DNA of 64,000 nucleotides from Chryseobacterium sp. G0201 (lineage in GTDB: Bacteria; Bacteroidota; Bacteroidia; Flavobacteriales; Weeksellaceae): positions 1,178,001 to 1,242,000 of the forward strand of contig NZ_CP033917.1 of the NCBI RefSeq assembly GCF_003815655.1. The letters are read 5' to 3'. The first letter of the stretch is position 1. Each line of letters opens with the position of its first letter. The position numbers and the translations under genes were made by a program. The notes beneath the pieces were generated by a model. That model worked only from the letters and a program-made list of their open reading frames with translations, made no database searches and was not told the DNA's origin. Positions 1-8,442 of the stretch are shown piece by piece.

Positions 1-2567
1 ATTATACTTCGGAAAGCAAAGTCATTCCTTACAAAATTCTAGCAGAATTCAAAGGTGCTGATTTGGTTGGAATTAAATATGAACAATTATTAGATTACGC
101 TAAACCTTACCAAAATCCGGAAAATGCTTTCAGAGTAATTTCAGGAGATTTTGTTACAACAGAAGATGGAACAGGTATCGTTCATACGGCGCCGACTTTT
201 GGTGCTGATGACGCAAAAGTAGCTAAAGAAGCTACTCCTGAAGTTCCGCCAATGTTGGTTTTAAACGAAAACGGAAATCCGGTTCCTCTGGTAGATTTAC
301 AAGGTAGATTTTTATCTTTAGTAAATGATGAAATCTATGGTTTTGCTAACGAATATGTAAAAGCAGAATATCTGAATGACGATGAAAAAAATACAGAATT
401 CAACATTCAGAAAGAACAATTAAAATCGATCATCGCAGATTTAAAAAATTATCTTTCTGTTGACGAAAGAATTGCTTTAAAATTAAGAAAAGAAAATAAA
501 GCTTTTAAAGTAGAAAAATACGTTCACAGTTACCCACACAGCTGGAGAACTGATGAGCCACTTTTATATTATCCATTAGATTCTTGGTTTGTAAAAATGA
601 CCGCTGTAAAAGACAGATTGGTTGATTTAAACAAAGGAATCAACTGGAAACCGAAATCAACCGGAGAAGGACGTTTCGGAAATTGGCTGGAAAATGTAAA
701 CGACTGGAATTTATCTCGTTCAAGATATTGGGGAATCCCATTACCAATCTGGAGAACTGAAGATTTGAAAGAAGAAATCATCATCGGTTCTATAGAAGAA
801 TTATACAACGCGATCGAAAAATCTATCGAAGCTGGCTTCATGACAGAAAATCCTTTCAAAGGTTTTGAGATCGGAAATATGTCTGAAGAAAATTATTCTT
901 TGGTTGATCTGCACAAAAATATTGTTGATAAAGTTGTTTTAGTTTCAGCTTCAGGAAAAGCAATGAATCGTGAGAGTGACTTAATCGACGTTTGGTTCGA
1001 TTCAGGTTCGATGCCGTATGCGCAGTTACATTATCCTTTTGAGAATAAAGAATTAATTGACAATCATAAAGCATTCCCAGCAGATTTCATCGCGGAAGGC
1101 GTTGATCAGACTCGTGGATGGTTCTACACGCTTCATGCGATCGGAACAGCAGTTTTTGATTCAGTTGCTTATAAAAATGTAATGAGTAACGGACTTGTTT
1201 TGGATAAAAACGGGGTGAAAATGTCAAAATCCAAAGGAAATGGAATTGATCCGTTTGAAACATTAGCGGTTTACGGACCTGATGCTACGCGTTGGTATAT
1301 GGTTTCGAATGCGAATCCTTGGGAAAACCTGAAATTCGACATCGAAGGAATTGATGAAACGAGAAGAAAATTCTTCGGAACACTGTACAACACATACTCG
1401 TTCTTTGCGTTGTATGCGAATGTTGACGGATTCAATTATTCTGAAAAAGACATTGAAAACAGACCGGAAATCGACAGATGGATTTTGTCTGAATTAAATT
1501 TATTAATTAAAGAAGTAAAAGCATTCTACGAAGATTACGAACCAACAAGAGTTGCAAGAGTGATCAACACTTTTGTGAATGACAACTTGAGTAACTGGTA
1601 CGTAAGATTATGCAGAAGACGTTTCTGGAAAGGAGATTACTCTGACGACAAAATTTCTGCTTACCAGACTTTATATACTTGTCTGGAAACTATTGCCAAA
1701 TTATCTGCGCCAATCGCTCCGTTCTTTATGGATCAGTTGTATCAGGATTTAAATAAAGTAACAGGAAAAGATAATGCAGAATCAATTCACCTAACAGATT
1801 TCCCTGTTGCTGATGAAAGTTTGATTGATCAGGATTTGGTTGAAAAAACACATTTAGCACAAAACATTACAAGTATGGTTTTCTCTTTAAGAAAGAAGGA
1901 AAACATAAAAGTTCGTCAGCCTTTACAAAAAGTTTTGATTCCTGTTTTAGATAAAAAAACGGAAGAACAAATCTTAGCTGTTGGAGAGTTAATAAAACAA
2001 GAAGTAAATGTTAAAGAATTACAGTTAATAAATGCCGAAGAAGCATCACATTTAATTGTAAAACAAATAAAACCGAACTTTAAAACATTAGGTTCAAGGC
2101 TTGGAAAAGACATGAAAGTGGTCGGAGGAGAGATTTCAAATCTTACTGCAGAACAAATTTCAGGTTTAGAAAAAGAAGGAAAAATTGACGTTCAAGGTTA
2201 CGAAATTACCCTTGCTGATGTTGAAATTTCAACAAAAGATATTCCGGGATGGACAGTAACTTCTGACGGAAAAACAACTGTGGCATTAGATTTGACACTA
2301 ACAGATGAGTTAAAATCTGAAGGCGTTGCGAGAGAGTTTATCAACAGAATTCAAAACATCAGAAAAGATAAAAATTTCGATTTGACAGACAGAATAAACA
2401 TCTTTGTAGAAGAAAATTCGCCTTTCTTAAATGATATTAAGAAAAATGAAGAATATATTTCATCAGAGGTCTTGTCAAATAAAATAGAAATTGTATCTTC
2501 ACTTTCAAATTTTAACGAAATCGAAATAGATGAGGTTAATTTTAAGATAAATGTTGAAAAAAATTAA
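1..2567 (+). CDS. ileS: Isoleucyl-tRNA synthetase, 3' part (5' end outside window)
   Basis: Class I aminoacyl-tRNA synthetase that charges tRNA-Ile in the cytoplasm. The reading frame is open to the left edge (first whole codon at base 3), so the N-terminus with the HIGH motif lies outside the window. The KMSKS loop (NGVKMSKSKGN) is at about 1218-1232. The anticodon-binding part contains NWYVRLCRRRFWKGDYSDD, and there is a long C-terminal extension without a Cys4 zinc knuckle. This pattern fits the eukaryote-like IleRS type, which many Bacteroidota carry and which is known to tolerate mupirocin better; the resistance itself is inference. About 854 of an expected ~1130 residues are visible. 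A 59-base gap separates it from the DksA-like gene on the same strand. Confidence 0.96.
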   Translation, partial: YTSESKVIPYKILAEFKGADLVGIKYEQLLDYAKPYQNPENAFRVISGDFVTTEDGTGIVHTAPTFGADDAKVAKEATPEVPPMLVLNENGNPVPLVDLQGRFLSLVNDEIYGFANEYVKAEYLNDDEKNTEFNIQKEQLKSIIADLKNYLSVDERIALKLRKENKAFKVEKYVHSYPHSWRTDEPLLYYPLDSWFVKMTAVKDRLVDLNKGINWKPKSTGEGRFGNWLENVNDWNLSRSRYWGIPLPIWRTEDLKEEIIIGSIEELYNAIEKSIEAGFMTENPFKGFEIGNMSEENYSLVDLHKNIVDKVVLVSASGKAMNRESDLIDVWFDSGSMPYAQLHYPFENKELIDNHKAFPADFIAEGVDQTRGWFYTLHAIGTAVFDSVAYKNVMSNGLVLDKNGVKMSKSKGNGIDPFETLAVYGPDATRWYMVSNANPWENLKFDIEGIDETRRKFFGTLYNTYSFFALYANVDGFNYSEKDIENRPEIDRWILSELNLLIKEVKAFYEDYEPTRVARVINTFVNDNLSNWYVRLCRRRFWKGDYSDDKISAYQTLYTCLETIAKLSAPIAPFFMDQLYQDLNKVTGKDNAESIHLTDFPVADESLIDQDLVEKTHLAQNITSMVFSLRKKENIKVRQPLQKVLIPVLDKKTEEQILAVGELIKQEVNVKELQLINAEEASHLIVKQIKPNFKTLGSRLGKDMKVVGGEISNLTAEQISGLEKEGKIDVQGYEITLADVEISTKDIPGWTVTSDGKTTVALDLTLTDELKSEGVAREFINRIQNIRKDKNFDLTDRINIFVEENSPFLNDIKKNEEYISSEVLSNKIEIVSSLSNFNEIEIDEVNFKINVEKN

Positions 2568-2626
2568 CATATAGTTATTGTTTTTCAAATTCCATTTCAT
2601 AATTTTATTAAAAAAGAGAAAAGAAC

Positions 2627-3007
2627 ATGTCAGACGAAAGAGTAAGATATAATGATTCTGATTTACAAGAGTTTAAAGCGATCATTAAAGAAAAAATAGA
2701 AAAAGCTGAGAGGGATTTACAGCTGATCAGAGAAAGTTTCATCAACGACCAGAATAATGGGACGGATGATACTTCTCCAACATTCAAAGCTTTTGAAGAA
2801 GGAGCGGAGACATTAAGCAAGGAACAAAACTCAATTTTGGCGGGAAGACAGGAAAAATTCGTACGCGATCTTAAAAATGCTTTAATCAGAATTGAGAATA
2901 AAACGTACGGTGTTTGCCGAGTAACAGGAAAGCTGATTCCTAAAGAAAGATTATTGGCTGTTCCTCATGCTACTTTAAGCATCGAAGCGAAAAATATGCA
3001 AAAATAA
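2627..3007 (+). CDS. DksA/TraR-like protein with degenerate zinc finger
   Basis: 126 residues. The first ~85 residues are charged and probably form the coiled-coil hairpin seen in DksA, which reaches into the RNA polymerase secondary channel. The C-terminal part matches the DksA/TraR finger (YGVCRVTGKLIPKERLLAVP, then ATLSIEA). Only the first of the four zinc cysteines is kept (C97); the other three positions read T, S and A, so zinc cannot be bound in the usual way. Flavobacterial homologues with the same CRVTGKLIP pattern are familiar to me, so this is probably a working non-zinc lineage rather than a damaged gene. Role in transcription control is inferred from the family. It follows ileS and precedes the lspA group on the same strand. 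Confidence 0.85.
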   Translation: MSDERVRYNDSDLQEFKAIIKEKIEKAERDLQLIRESFINDQNNGTDDTSPTFKAFEEGAETLSKEQNSILAGRQEKFVRDLKNALIRIENKTYGVCRVTGKLIPKERLLAVPHATLSIEAKNMQK

Positions 3008-3087
3008 CCGTAAGGTTTGTAAAATAAATTTGGGTTTATATCGTATTTCATGAAATACTTTATAAACCTAATTTTTAATTTATATCC

Positions 3088-3333
3088 ATGAACGAATTGT
3101 TAATTTTAGGGGTCATTATTATTGTAATATTAATGTTTTTCAACAGAGATTGGATCAAAAACAGGTTCTTTCCCGAAAAACACAGAAACTATACGATTGA
3201 TGATCAATTTAATTCCGATAAACGCGACAGGGAAAAAGAAATTGACCACCTTTTAAGCAAAATGGGCAAAAACGGAGTCAATGATTTGTCTGCTAAAGAC
3301 AGAAAAAGATTAGACGAATTGTCTAAGAAGTAA
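3088..3333 (+). CDS. Small membrane-anchored protein, DUF6576-like tail
   Basis: 81 residues. Residues ~3-18 form one hydrophobic segment (LLILGVIIIVILMFF) followed by basic residues, so the N-terminus is a membrane anchor. The rest is charged and hydrophilic. The C-terminus (HLLSKMGKNGVNDLSAKDRKRLDELS) resembles the short helical motif, assigned to DUF6576, that ends many flavobacterial rhomboid-type proteins. Function is unknown. It lies 18 bases before the next small gene and two genes before lspA, on the same strand, which suggests co-transcription. Confidence 0.7.
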   Translation: MNELLILGVIIIVILMFFNRDWIKNRFFPEKHRNYTIDDQFNSDKRDREKEIDHLLSKMGKNGVNDLSAKDRKRLDELSKK

Positions 3334-3351
3334 ATATTTAAATTAAGAAAA

Positions 3352-3540
3352 ATGGAGTCTATAATAGTACACACTAAAAATGCAATGGAATTGAATGCTC
3401 TGAAAAGTGTTTTGAAAGATATGAACATTGAGTTCGAAAAATTCCATACCAAGATGCATCACAACACTAAGACGATTAAGAAAGTAATTGGTAAGAAAAA
3501 CGAAAAAATCGGGAAACCTTATAAACCAAAAGGATTGTAA
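3352..3540 (+). CDS. Small conserved protein, DUF2683-like
   Basis: 62 residues, basic C-terminus. The opening MESIIVHTKNAMELNALKSV resembles the short DUF2683 proteins, in which a beta strand (ESIIVH) is followed by a helix counting K/L residues. Such proteins are sometimes proposed to be antitoxin-like, but nothing here shows a partner toxin. Its stop codon shares one base with the lspA start (TAATG at 3538-3542), so translation of the two is probably coupled. Function unknown. Confidence 0.7.
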   Translation: MESIIVHTKNAMELNALKSVLKDMNIEFEKFHTKMHHNTKTIKKVIGKKNEKIGKPYKPKGL

Positions 3541-4178
3541 TGAAGAAGATTGCACTTATCACTTTTCTTATTTTATTAATAGATCAGGCTTCGAAAATTT
3601 ATGTAAAAACGCATTTCAATCTAGATGACAGCGTTTCCGTTTTACCAGGTTTTAAACTTACATTCGTAGAAAACCCGGGAATGGCTTACGGACTTCATTT
3701 TGGTGGAGTTATTGGTAAATATTTCCTTGTTATCCTAAGAATATTTTTAATTGGAGGAATGGTTTATATGTTTAAAAAGTGGCTACAACAGGGAGCATCC
3801 AATTATCTTATCATCCCAATGGCTATCATTTTTGCCGGAGCAATAGGAAATCTTATAGACGGAATGTTTTACGGATTACTTTTTGACAGCGGAACAGTAT
3901 ATGACCCAAGTATAGACCGATGGATTGGCTATGGCGGAATTTCGAAGCTTGTACCTATCGGACAAGGTTACTCTACATTTATGAGAGGCTGTGTTGTTGA
4001 TATGCTTCACTTTCCATTGGTAGACTGGAACGTTCCAGAGAGTGTCCCGCTAATCGGAGGAAGACACCTTGAATTTTTCAAATATATTTTCAATGTTGCA
4101 GATTCAGCCATTACGGTAGGAGCAGTTTTATTACTGGTTTTCAGAAAAAAAGCTTTCCCGAACGGTCTGGAATTTTAA
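3540..4178 (+). CDS. lspA: Lipoprotein signal peptidase (signal peptidase II)
   Basis: Inner-membrane aspartyl protease that cleaves the signal peptide of prolipoproteins at the lipid-modified cysteine. Four hydrophobic segments are visible. Family motifs are present: ENPGMAYGLHFGG (~44-56), GAIGNLIDG (~100-108), CVVDMLHF with catalytic D154, and FNVADSAITVG with catalytic D188. At 212 residues it is longer than the usual ~165, because of an insertion of about 37 residues between GNLID and VVDML (~109-150). Enlarged LspA of this kind is, to my knowledge, normal in Bacteroidota. It overlaps the upstream small gene by one base, and the SanA-like gene follows 15 bases later. Several lipoproteins in this window would be its substrates. 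Confidence 0.96.
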   Translation: MKKIALITFLILLIDQASKIYVKTHFNLDDSVSVLPGFKLTFVENPGMAYGLHFGGVIGKYFLVILRIFLIGGMVYMFKKWLQQGASNYLIIPMAIIFAGAIGNLIDGMFYGLLFDSGTVYDPSIDRWIGYGGISKLVPIGQGYSTFMRGCVVDMLHFPLVDWNVPESVPLIGGRHLEFFKYIFNVADSAITVGAVLLLVFRKKAFPNGLEF

Positions 4179-4193
4179 AACATTTTACACACG

Positions 4194-4838
4194 ATGAAAA
4201 AATTAATAAAAACTACATTTAAAATATTCCTGCTTCTTATTGTTGCAGGATTTATTTTTATCGCTTGGGCAAATTATAGCATTAAAAAAGAAAGTGATGC
4301 ATCTGTATCTTATAATATTGCTCACGTTCCCGAGACAAAAACAGCTTTACTATTAGGAACCAGTAAAAATTTAAACAGCGGTGTTCCCAACGCCTATTTC
4401 TACAATAGAATACAGGCAGCAATAGATCTTTACAAAAGCGGAAAGATAAAATACATTATCGTAAGCGGAGACAACAGCACGAAAGATTATAACGAACCTG
4501 AAGATATGTTGTTGACTTTAATGAAATACGGAATTCCACAAGACCGGATTTTCTTGGATCACGCGGGTTTCAGAACATTAGATTCTGTTGTTAGGGCTAA
4601 AGAAATTTTTGGACAAACGAAATTGGTTATTATTTCACAAAAGTTCCATAACGAAAGAGCTGTTTTTTTAGCCAAGAAAAACGGAATTGAAGCATATGGA
4701 TACAATGCTAAAGATGTTAATAAATATGCAGGTTTTAAAACTAATATGCGTGAATATCTTGCTAAAGCAAAAGCTTATTGGGATCTTATTTTTGGAGTTG
4801 AACCAAAATTCGGAGGGGAAAAGATTTTGATTCCTTAA
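4194..4838 (+). CDS. SanA/YdcF-type DUF218 envelope protein
   Basis: 214 residues with one N-terminal membrane anchor (~8-26). The DUF218 core is present: TALLLGTSKNLNSGVPN, then YIIVSGDNSTKDYNEPEDM, then the LVIISQKFHNERAVF stretch. The protein looks most like SanA, which in enterobacteria affects the envelope permeability barrier (vancomycin exclusion at high temperature); its biochemical activity is not established. It lies 15 bases after lspA and probably closes that transcription unit, since a long spacer follows. Confidence 0.87.
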   Translation: MKKLIKTTFKIFLLLIVAGFIFIAWANYSIKKESDASVSYNIAHVPETKTALLLGTSKNLNSGVPNAYFYNRIQAAIDLYKSGKIKYIIVSGDNSTKDYNEPEDMLLTLMKYGIPQDRIFLDHAGFRTLDSVVRAKEIFGQTKLVIISQKFHNERAVFLAKKNGIEAYGYNAKDVNKYAGFKTNMREYLAKAKAYWDLIFGVEPKFGGEKILIP

Positions 4839-5145
4839 TATTTTTCTTTCACTGATTTTTCTGATTGTGCAGATTTTTGACGCAAAGTTTTTAATTTGAT
4901 AATAATTAATTTTCTGGGTGAGCAAAGATGAATTAACAAGTTGATTTGATGAAGCTCTGTTTTCAAGCTTCGCGTAGCAAATTTATTTGCTTTTGCCATC
5001 TGAAATTAGTAGTATAATTAATAAAATCTTTGCGTTTAAATAATTTTTAAATAAAGATAAAACACAATCACCTGTGAAAATCCGTGCAATCAGTGGAAAA
5101 TAATTAAATTTGCAATTCATTAATTTTTATAAATAATTTAAACAA
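4839..5145. repeat. Intergenic spacer with nested imperfect inverted repeats
   Basis: No convincing gene in these 307 bases. The ends are imperfect inverted copies of each other: CACTGATTTTTCTGATTGTG at 4850-4869 with CAGATTTTTGACGCAAAG after it, against CTTTGCGT near 5028-5035 and GAAAATCCGTGCAATCAGTG at 5076-5095. Reading inward from both ends, the order CACTGATT...GC.GATTTT...ACGCAAAG is the same. A small perfect palindrome AGCAAA-TTTA-TTTGCT sits inside (4976-4991). This looks like a decayed dispersed palindromic element of the kind scattered in flavobacterial spacers. Dispersal elsewhere in the genome cannot be seen here. Confidence 0.5.
5105..5112 (+). promoter_or_regulatory. Candidate -7 element of trpS
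   Basis: TAAATTTG matches the Bacteroidota sigma-A -7 consensus TAnnTTTG exactly and lies 33 bases before the trpS start. No clear -33 TTTG is found at the right distance. The site directly follows the right end of the palindromic spacer. Short AT-rich matches occur by chance, so this is moderate evidence. Confidence 0.4.
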
Positions 5146-6114
5146 ATGTCAAGAATTCTTACCGGCATACAAGCCACCGGAACACCACACCTTGGAAACT
5201 TGTTGGGTGCTATTATTCCTGCTATTGAGCTATCAAAACAAGAAGGAAACGAATCATTTTTATTCATTGCGAATCTGCATTCATTAACGCAGATAAAAGA
5301 CGCGAAAGAATTGAAACAAAATACCTACGAAATAGCTGCGGCTTGGCTTGCTTGTGGACTAGATACCGAAAAAACATTCTTTTACAGACAAAGTGACATC
5401 CCTGAAACCTGTGAACTATCTTGGCATTTATCATGTTTTTTTCCTTATCAGAGATTGACTTTAGCGCATTCATTTAAAGATAAAGCAGACAGATTACAGG
5501 ATGTAAACGCGGGGTTGTTTACCTACCCTATTTTAATGGCTGCCGATATTTTATTGTATGATGCAGAGATCGTACCTGTAGGAAAAGATCAGCTTCAGCA
5601 CTTGGAAATTGCCCGTGATGTAGCTTCAAGATTCAATAATCAGATGGGAGAAGTTTTTGTTTTGCCTCAATCTGAACTTCAGGAAGATACAAAATATGTT
5701 CCCGGAGTTGACGGACACAAAATGTCTAAATCAAGAGGAAATATCATCAATATTTTCTTACCTGAAAAGGAATTGAAGAAGCAGGTAATGAGCATTGAAT
5801 CTGATTCAAAATCATTAGAAGAACCAAAAGATCCGGAAACAGATAAAACATTTGCGATTTATCAACTGGTTGCAACGCCTGAACAAACTGAAGAATTAAG
5901 AGCTAAATATTTAGCCGGAAATTTCGGTTACGGACACGCTAAAAAAGAACTTTTGGACTTGATTTTAGTGAGATTTGAGAAAGAAAGAGAGCTATTCTCT
6001 TATTACATGACTCATCTTGATGAGTTGGAAACAAAACTTCAGGAAGGCGCTCAAAAAACGAGAGTAATCGCCACTGAAACAATAAAAAGAGTAAGAGAAA
6101 GTTTAGGAATTTAA
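5146..6114 (+). CDS. trpS: Tryptophanyl-tRNA synthetase
   Basis: Cytoplasmic class Ic synthetase joining tryptophan to tRNA-Trp. 322 residues, the usual bacterial length. The HIGH-like signature is TGTPHLGN at residues 11-18, and the KMSKS loop is at 192-196 (GHKMSKSRGN). The Rossmann core includes YPILMAADILLYDAEIVPVG. It stands alone: a 307-base spacer precedes it and a strong hairpin terminator follows, shared with the convergent histidine kinase gene. Confidence 0.97.
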   Translation: MSRILTGIQATGTPHLGNLLGAIIPAIELSKQEGNESFLFIANLHSLTQIKDAKELKQNTYEIAAAWLACGLDTEKTFFYRQSDIPETCELSWHLSCFFPYQRLTLAHSFKDKADRLQDVNAGLFTYPILMAADILLYDAEIVPVGKDQLQHLEIARDVASRFNNQMGEVFVLPQSELQEDTKYVPGVDGHKMSKSRGNIINIFLPEKELKKQVMSIESDSKSLEEPKDPETDKTFAIYQLVATPEQTEELRAKYLAGNFGYGHAKKELLDLILVRFEKERELFSYYMTHLDELETKLQEGAQKTRVIATETIKRVRESLGI

Positions 6115-6135
6115 TTCTAACTTTTTAAATATAAG

Positions 6136-6160
6136 AAAGCCTTTCACATTGAAAGGCTTT
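6136..6160. terminator. Bidirectional terminator between trpS and the histidine kinase
   Basis: Perfect 10-base stem AAAGCCTTTC / GAAAGGCTTT with a 5-base loop (ACATT) and T-rich sequence on the right side. It lies 21 bases after trpS and 25 bases after the convergent kinase gene, so it can serve both. Confidence 0.85.
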
Positions 6161-6185
6161 TATTTTTTGTAATTTTAATTGTGTA

Positions 6186-7463
6186 TTAATTTTTCGAAAG
6201 AATAAAATAATGCATTCCATCATCAAATTCATACATAATATTCCACCGCGGATATTGTTTAATGATAGTCTTAATGATAGACAGTCCCAACCCTGTAGAT
6301 CCCTGATCTGAACCTTGTTTATAAAAACGATTAAAGATCTGAGATTTATCTAAAGGAATTTCTGAGCCGGTATTTTGAAATATTAATCTTTCTTTTTCTG
6401 TAATAATATTGATAATTCCGTTTTGGTTGTTATATTTGACTGCATTTTTCAGCAAATTTGATAGAAGAATATTGGCCAGATCAGGATCAAAAGTTGCTTC
6501 AAAGACTTCTTTTTCTACAACATTTAGATCGATCTTTTTATATTCAATAAAATCTTCATAGCTTTTTACCAAATCGCTGATCAATACATTAAAATTGACA
6601 TTGGATATTTTATTAAACTGATTATTTTCAATCTTGGAAAGCATTAACAAAGATTTATTCAATCCCGCCATTCTTCTGAGATCATTTTTTACGTCATTCA
6701 AAAAGTTGAGATTTTTCTTATCGAGCTCGCCATTCTGAATGGAGAGATCAATTTTATTAATCACAATTGCCAATGGAGTCTGTAATTCATGAGAGGCATT
6801 TTCTATAAATTGCTTTTGCTGATGAAAAACGAGTTCGTTACGCTCGATCATTTCATTAATTTCAATATTTAATTCCTCAAATTCTTTTATAGAATAATTT
6901 TGAGGTTCATTAAAAGAAGAAACACCAAATTGGTATTTTTTAAGCTTATCTAAAATTAAATAAAACGGCCGCATGGCTTTATGAAGTAAAAATCCGTTAA
7001 CGGCAACAATACTTATTACCAAAAGAAGATACAGAACAATCAATGCCGTTGTAAGGTCGTATACCAATTCATCTTCTTCTACGGTAGACGTTCTGATGAT
7101 AAGCTGCTGATGTTTTCCAAGCTGGTCGATAAAATCAGTTGTAAGAACTCGGTATGGCTGTTCTTCGTCATCATATTCCATATAATACATTTTATTATAC
7201 AGACTGTTTTTATCTTTATATTCTGACGCAGAAATAGGGTTTATCATAAATTCATTAAAGCCAAATTCATTATTCTTTAATAAATTTTCGTCAAGATATA
7301 CAGCCTTAATAATTTGTATTTTCCTGTTTTTTAAGCCATCATCTACGTTGTCATATACTTCATCTAAAATATAGGCGTAAAACAATGCCGCCCAAACAGC
7401 AATGATCAATAATAAGATCGTGATGAGGTACTTTATTGTATAATATTTTAGAGAAACTTTCAT
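6186..7463 (-). CDS. Sensor histidine kinase
   Basis: 425 residues. Membrane segments at ~12-31 and ~138-160 flank a periplasmic sensor region of about 105 residues with no recognised fold. The cytoplasmic part has the H box NASHELQTPLA with phosphoacceptor H225, the N box NLLKNAVKYNNQ, and the G box GSTGLGLSIIKTII. It overlaps the response regulator stop by one base, so the pair is coupled. The signal sensed is unknown; the PepSY-like proteins encoded just upstream on the same strand could be targets, but a terminator separates them. Confidence 0.93.
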   Translation of the reverse strand: MKVSLKYYTIKYLITILLLIIAVWAALFYAYILDEVYDNVDDGLKNRKIQIIKAVYLDENLLKNNEFGFNEFMINPISASEYKDKNSLYNKMYYMEYDDEEQPYRVLTTDFIDQLGKHQQLIIRTSTVEEDELVYDLTTALIVLYLLLVISIVAVNGFLLHKAMRPFYLILDKLKKYQFGVSSFNEPQNYSIKEFEELNIEINEMIERNELVFHQQKQFIENASHELQTPLAIVINKIDLSIQNGELDKKNLNFLNDVKNDLRRMAGLNKSLLMLSKIENNQFNKISNVNFNVLISDLVKSYEDFIEYKKIDLNVVEKEVFEATFDPDLANILLSNLLKNAVKYNNQNGIINIITEKERLIFQNTGSEIPLDKSQIFNRFYKQGSDQGSTGLGLSIIKTIIKQYPRWNIMYEFDDGMHYFILSKN

Positions 7464-8134
7464 TAAATAAATTTATAACCAATCCCATAAACAGCCTGAA
7501 AATCAGCTTCAGATTTGAGTTCTTTCAATTTTTTACGAAGATTTTTTATTTGAGAATAAATAAAATCCAGACTGTCCGCCTGATCAATATAATCTCCCCA
7601 AATTGCTTCTGCAAGCATTGTTTTTTGCAATGTTTTTTCAGGATTTATAACAAAATAATAGAGAAGATCGTATTCTTTACGGTTAAGGATCAATTCATTA
7701 TTATCGATCTTCACGATTCTGCTTTCCGGATCAATATGAATGTTTTTATAGCTGATCGTATTTTCTCCATCCTGATTTTTTCGTCTGATAACAGATTTAA
7801 TTCTAGCCATCAATTCCGCAAGATGGAAAGGTTTTGCGAGATAGTCGTCTGCTCCGATTTCCAATCCGTTCACTTTATCATCTACAGAATCTTTTGCAGA
7901 TAAAATGATCACAGGATCTTTTTTGTGCATGTTTTTAATTTCTTTCAGAAGATCCATCCCGTTTCCGTCCGGGAGCATAATGTCCAGAAGAATACAGTCA
8001 TATTCATAAGAAATAATCTTTTCTAACCCTGATTGATAATCCTCAGCATATTCTACGATAAAATGTTCTGCTTCAAGAAAACTTTGCACTACATTTCTTA
8101 ATTCCGGTTCATCTTCTATAATTAAAATTTTCAT
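7463..8134 (-). CDS. OmpR/PhoB-family response regulator
   Basis: 223 residues. The receiver domain (1-~115) has acidic pocket residues near D8, phosphoacceptor D51 (LLDIMLPDG) and switch lysine K101 (LAKPF). The C-terminal winged helix (~130-223) carries ILNRKEYDLLYYFVINPEKT and ends DFQAVYGIGYKFI, typical of OmpR-type DNA binding. It is transcribed first in a two-gene unit with the histidine kinase. Targets are not visible. Confidence 0.95.
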   Translation of the reverse strand: MKILIIEDEPELRNVVQSFLEAEHFIVEYAEDYQSGLEKIISYEYDCILLDIMLPDGNGMDLLKEIKNMHKKDPVIILSAKDSVDDKVNGLEIGADDYLAKPFHLAELMARIKSVIRRKNQDGENTISYKNIHIDPESRIVKIDNNELILNRKEYDLLYYFVINPEKTLQKTMLAEAIWGDYIDQADSLDFIYSQIKNLRKKLKELKSEADFQAVYGIGYKFI

Positions 8135-8178
8135 ATCTGCATTTATGATTAAGCACTATCAAATATATAAAATTAAAA

Positions 8179-8196
8179 CCTCCTGATGACAGGAGG
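8179..8196 (-). terminator. Terminator of the PepSY-like gene pair
   Basis: Perfect 7-base stem CCTCCTG / CAGGAGG around a 4-base loop; read on the minus strand it is followed by TTTTAATTTT. It lies 12 bases after the second PepSY-like gene and before the response regulator. Confidence 0.7.
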
Positions 8197-8208
8197 CTGG
8201 TTTATCAT

Positions 8209-8442
8209 TTAAGAATTTGTCTTTATATGTCGTCCATCAGCATCAAAGATAATGCTCAACCCGTTCATTAAATTTATTTTATATGCATGGTATTTTTCCT
8301 CAATAGAGTCTACCCAACTACCTGGGTGATTTCTTGTAATATAGCTTAGAATATTTTTTCTAATCGCCTTACCTGTCATTATGTTCCAATTTACCATATC
8401 TTTAATTTTACTTGTTAGTGTATAATTTTCGTTATTAATCAT
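8209..8442 (-). CDS. Short PepSY-like protein without signal peptide
   Basis: 77 residues from the ATG at 8442. One PepSY-like repeat is visible in the C-terminal half: IRKNILSYITRNHPGSWVDS followed by KYHAYKINLMNGLSIIFDAD. It matches the second repeat of the gene just upstream (IRNYIAKSFPNT...YKAELSNGIDLEFD). No signal peptide or first repeat is present. An upstream in-frame ATG at 8478 would lengthen the overlap; the 8442 start gives an 8-base overlap and fits translational coupling. It may be a working one-repeat partner or a third repeat cut off from its neighbour by a frameshift. Confidence 0.55.
   Translation of the reverse strand: MINNENYTLTSKIKDMVNWNIMTGKAIRKNILSYITRNHPGSWVDSIEEKYHAYKINLMNGLSIIFDADGRHIKTNS

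Noticed and set aside
7436..7903. A 155-codon open frame on the plus strand
   Set aside because: It is antisense to the response regulator and kinase start; composition (Phe/Ile/Asn-rich) is that of a shadow frame.
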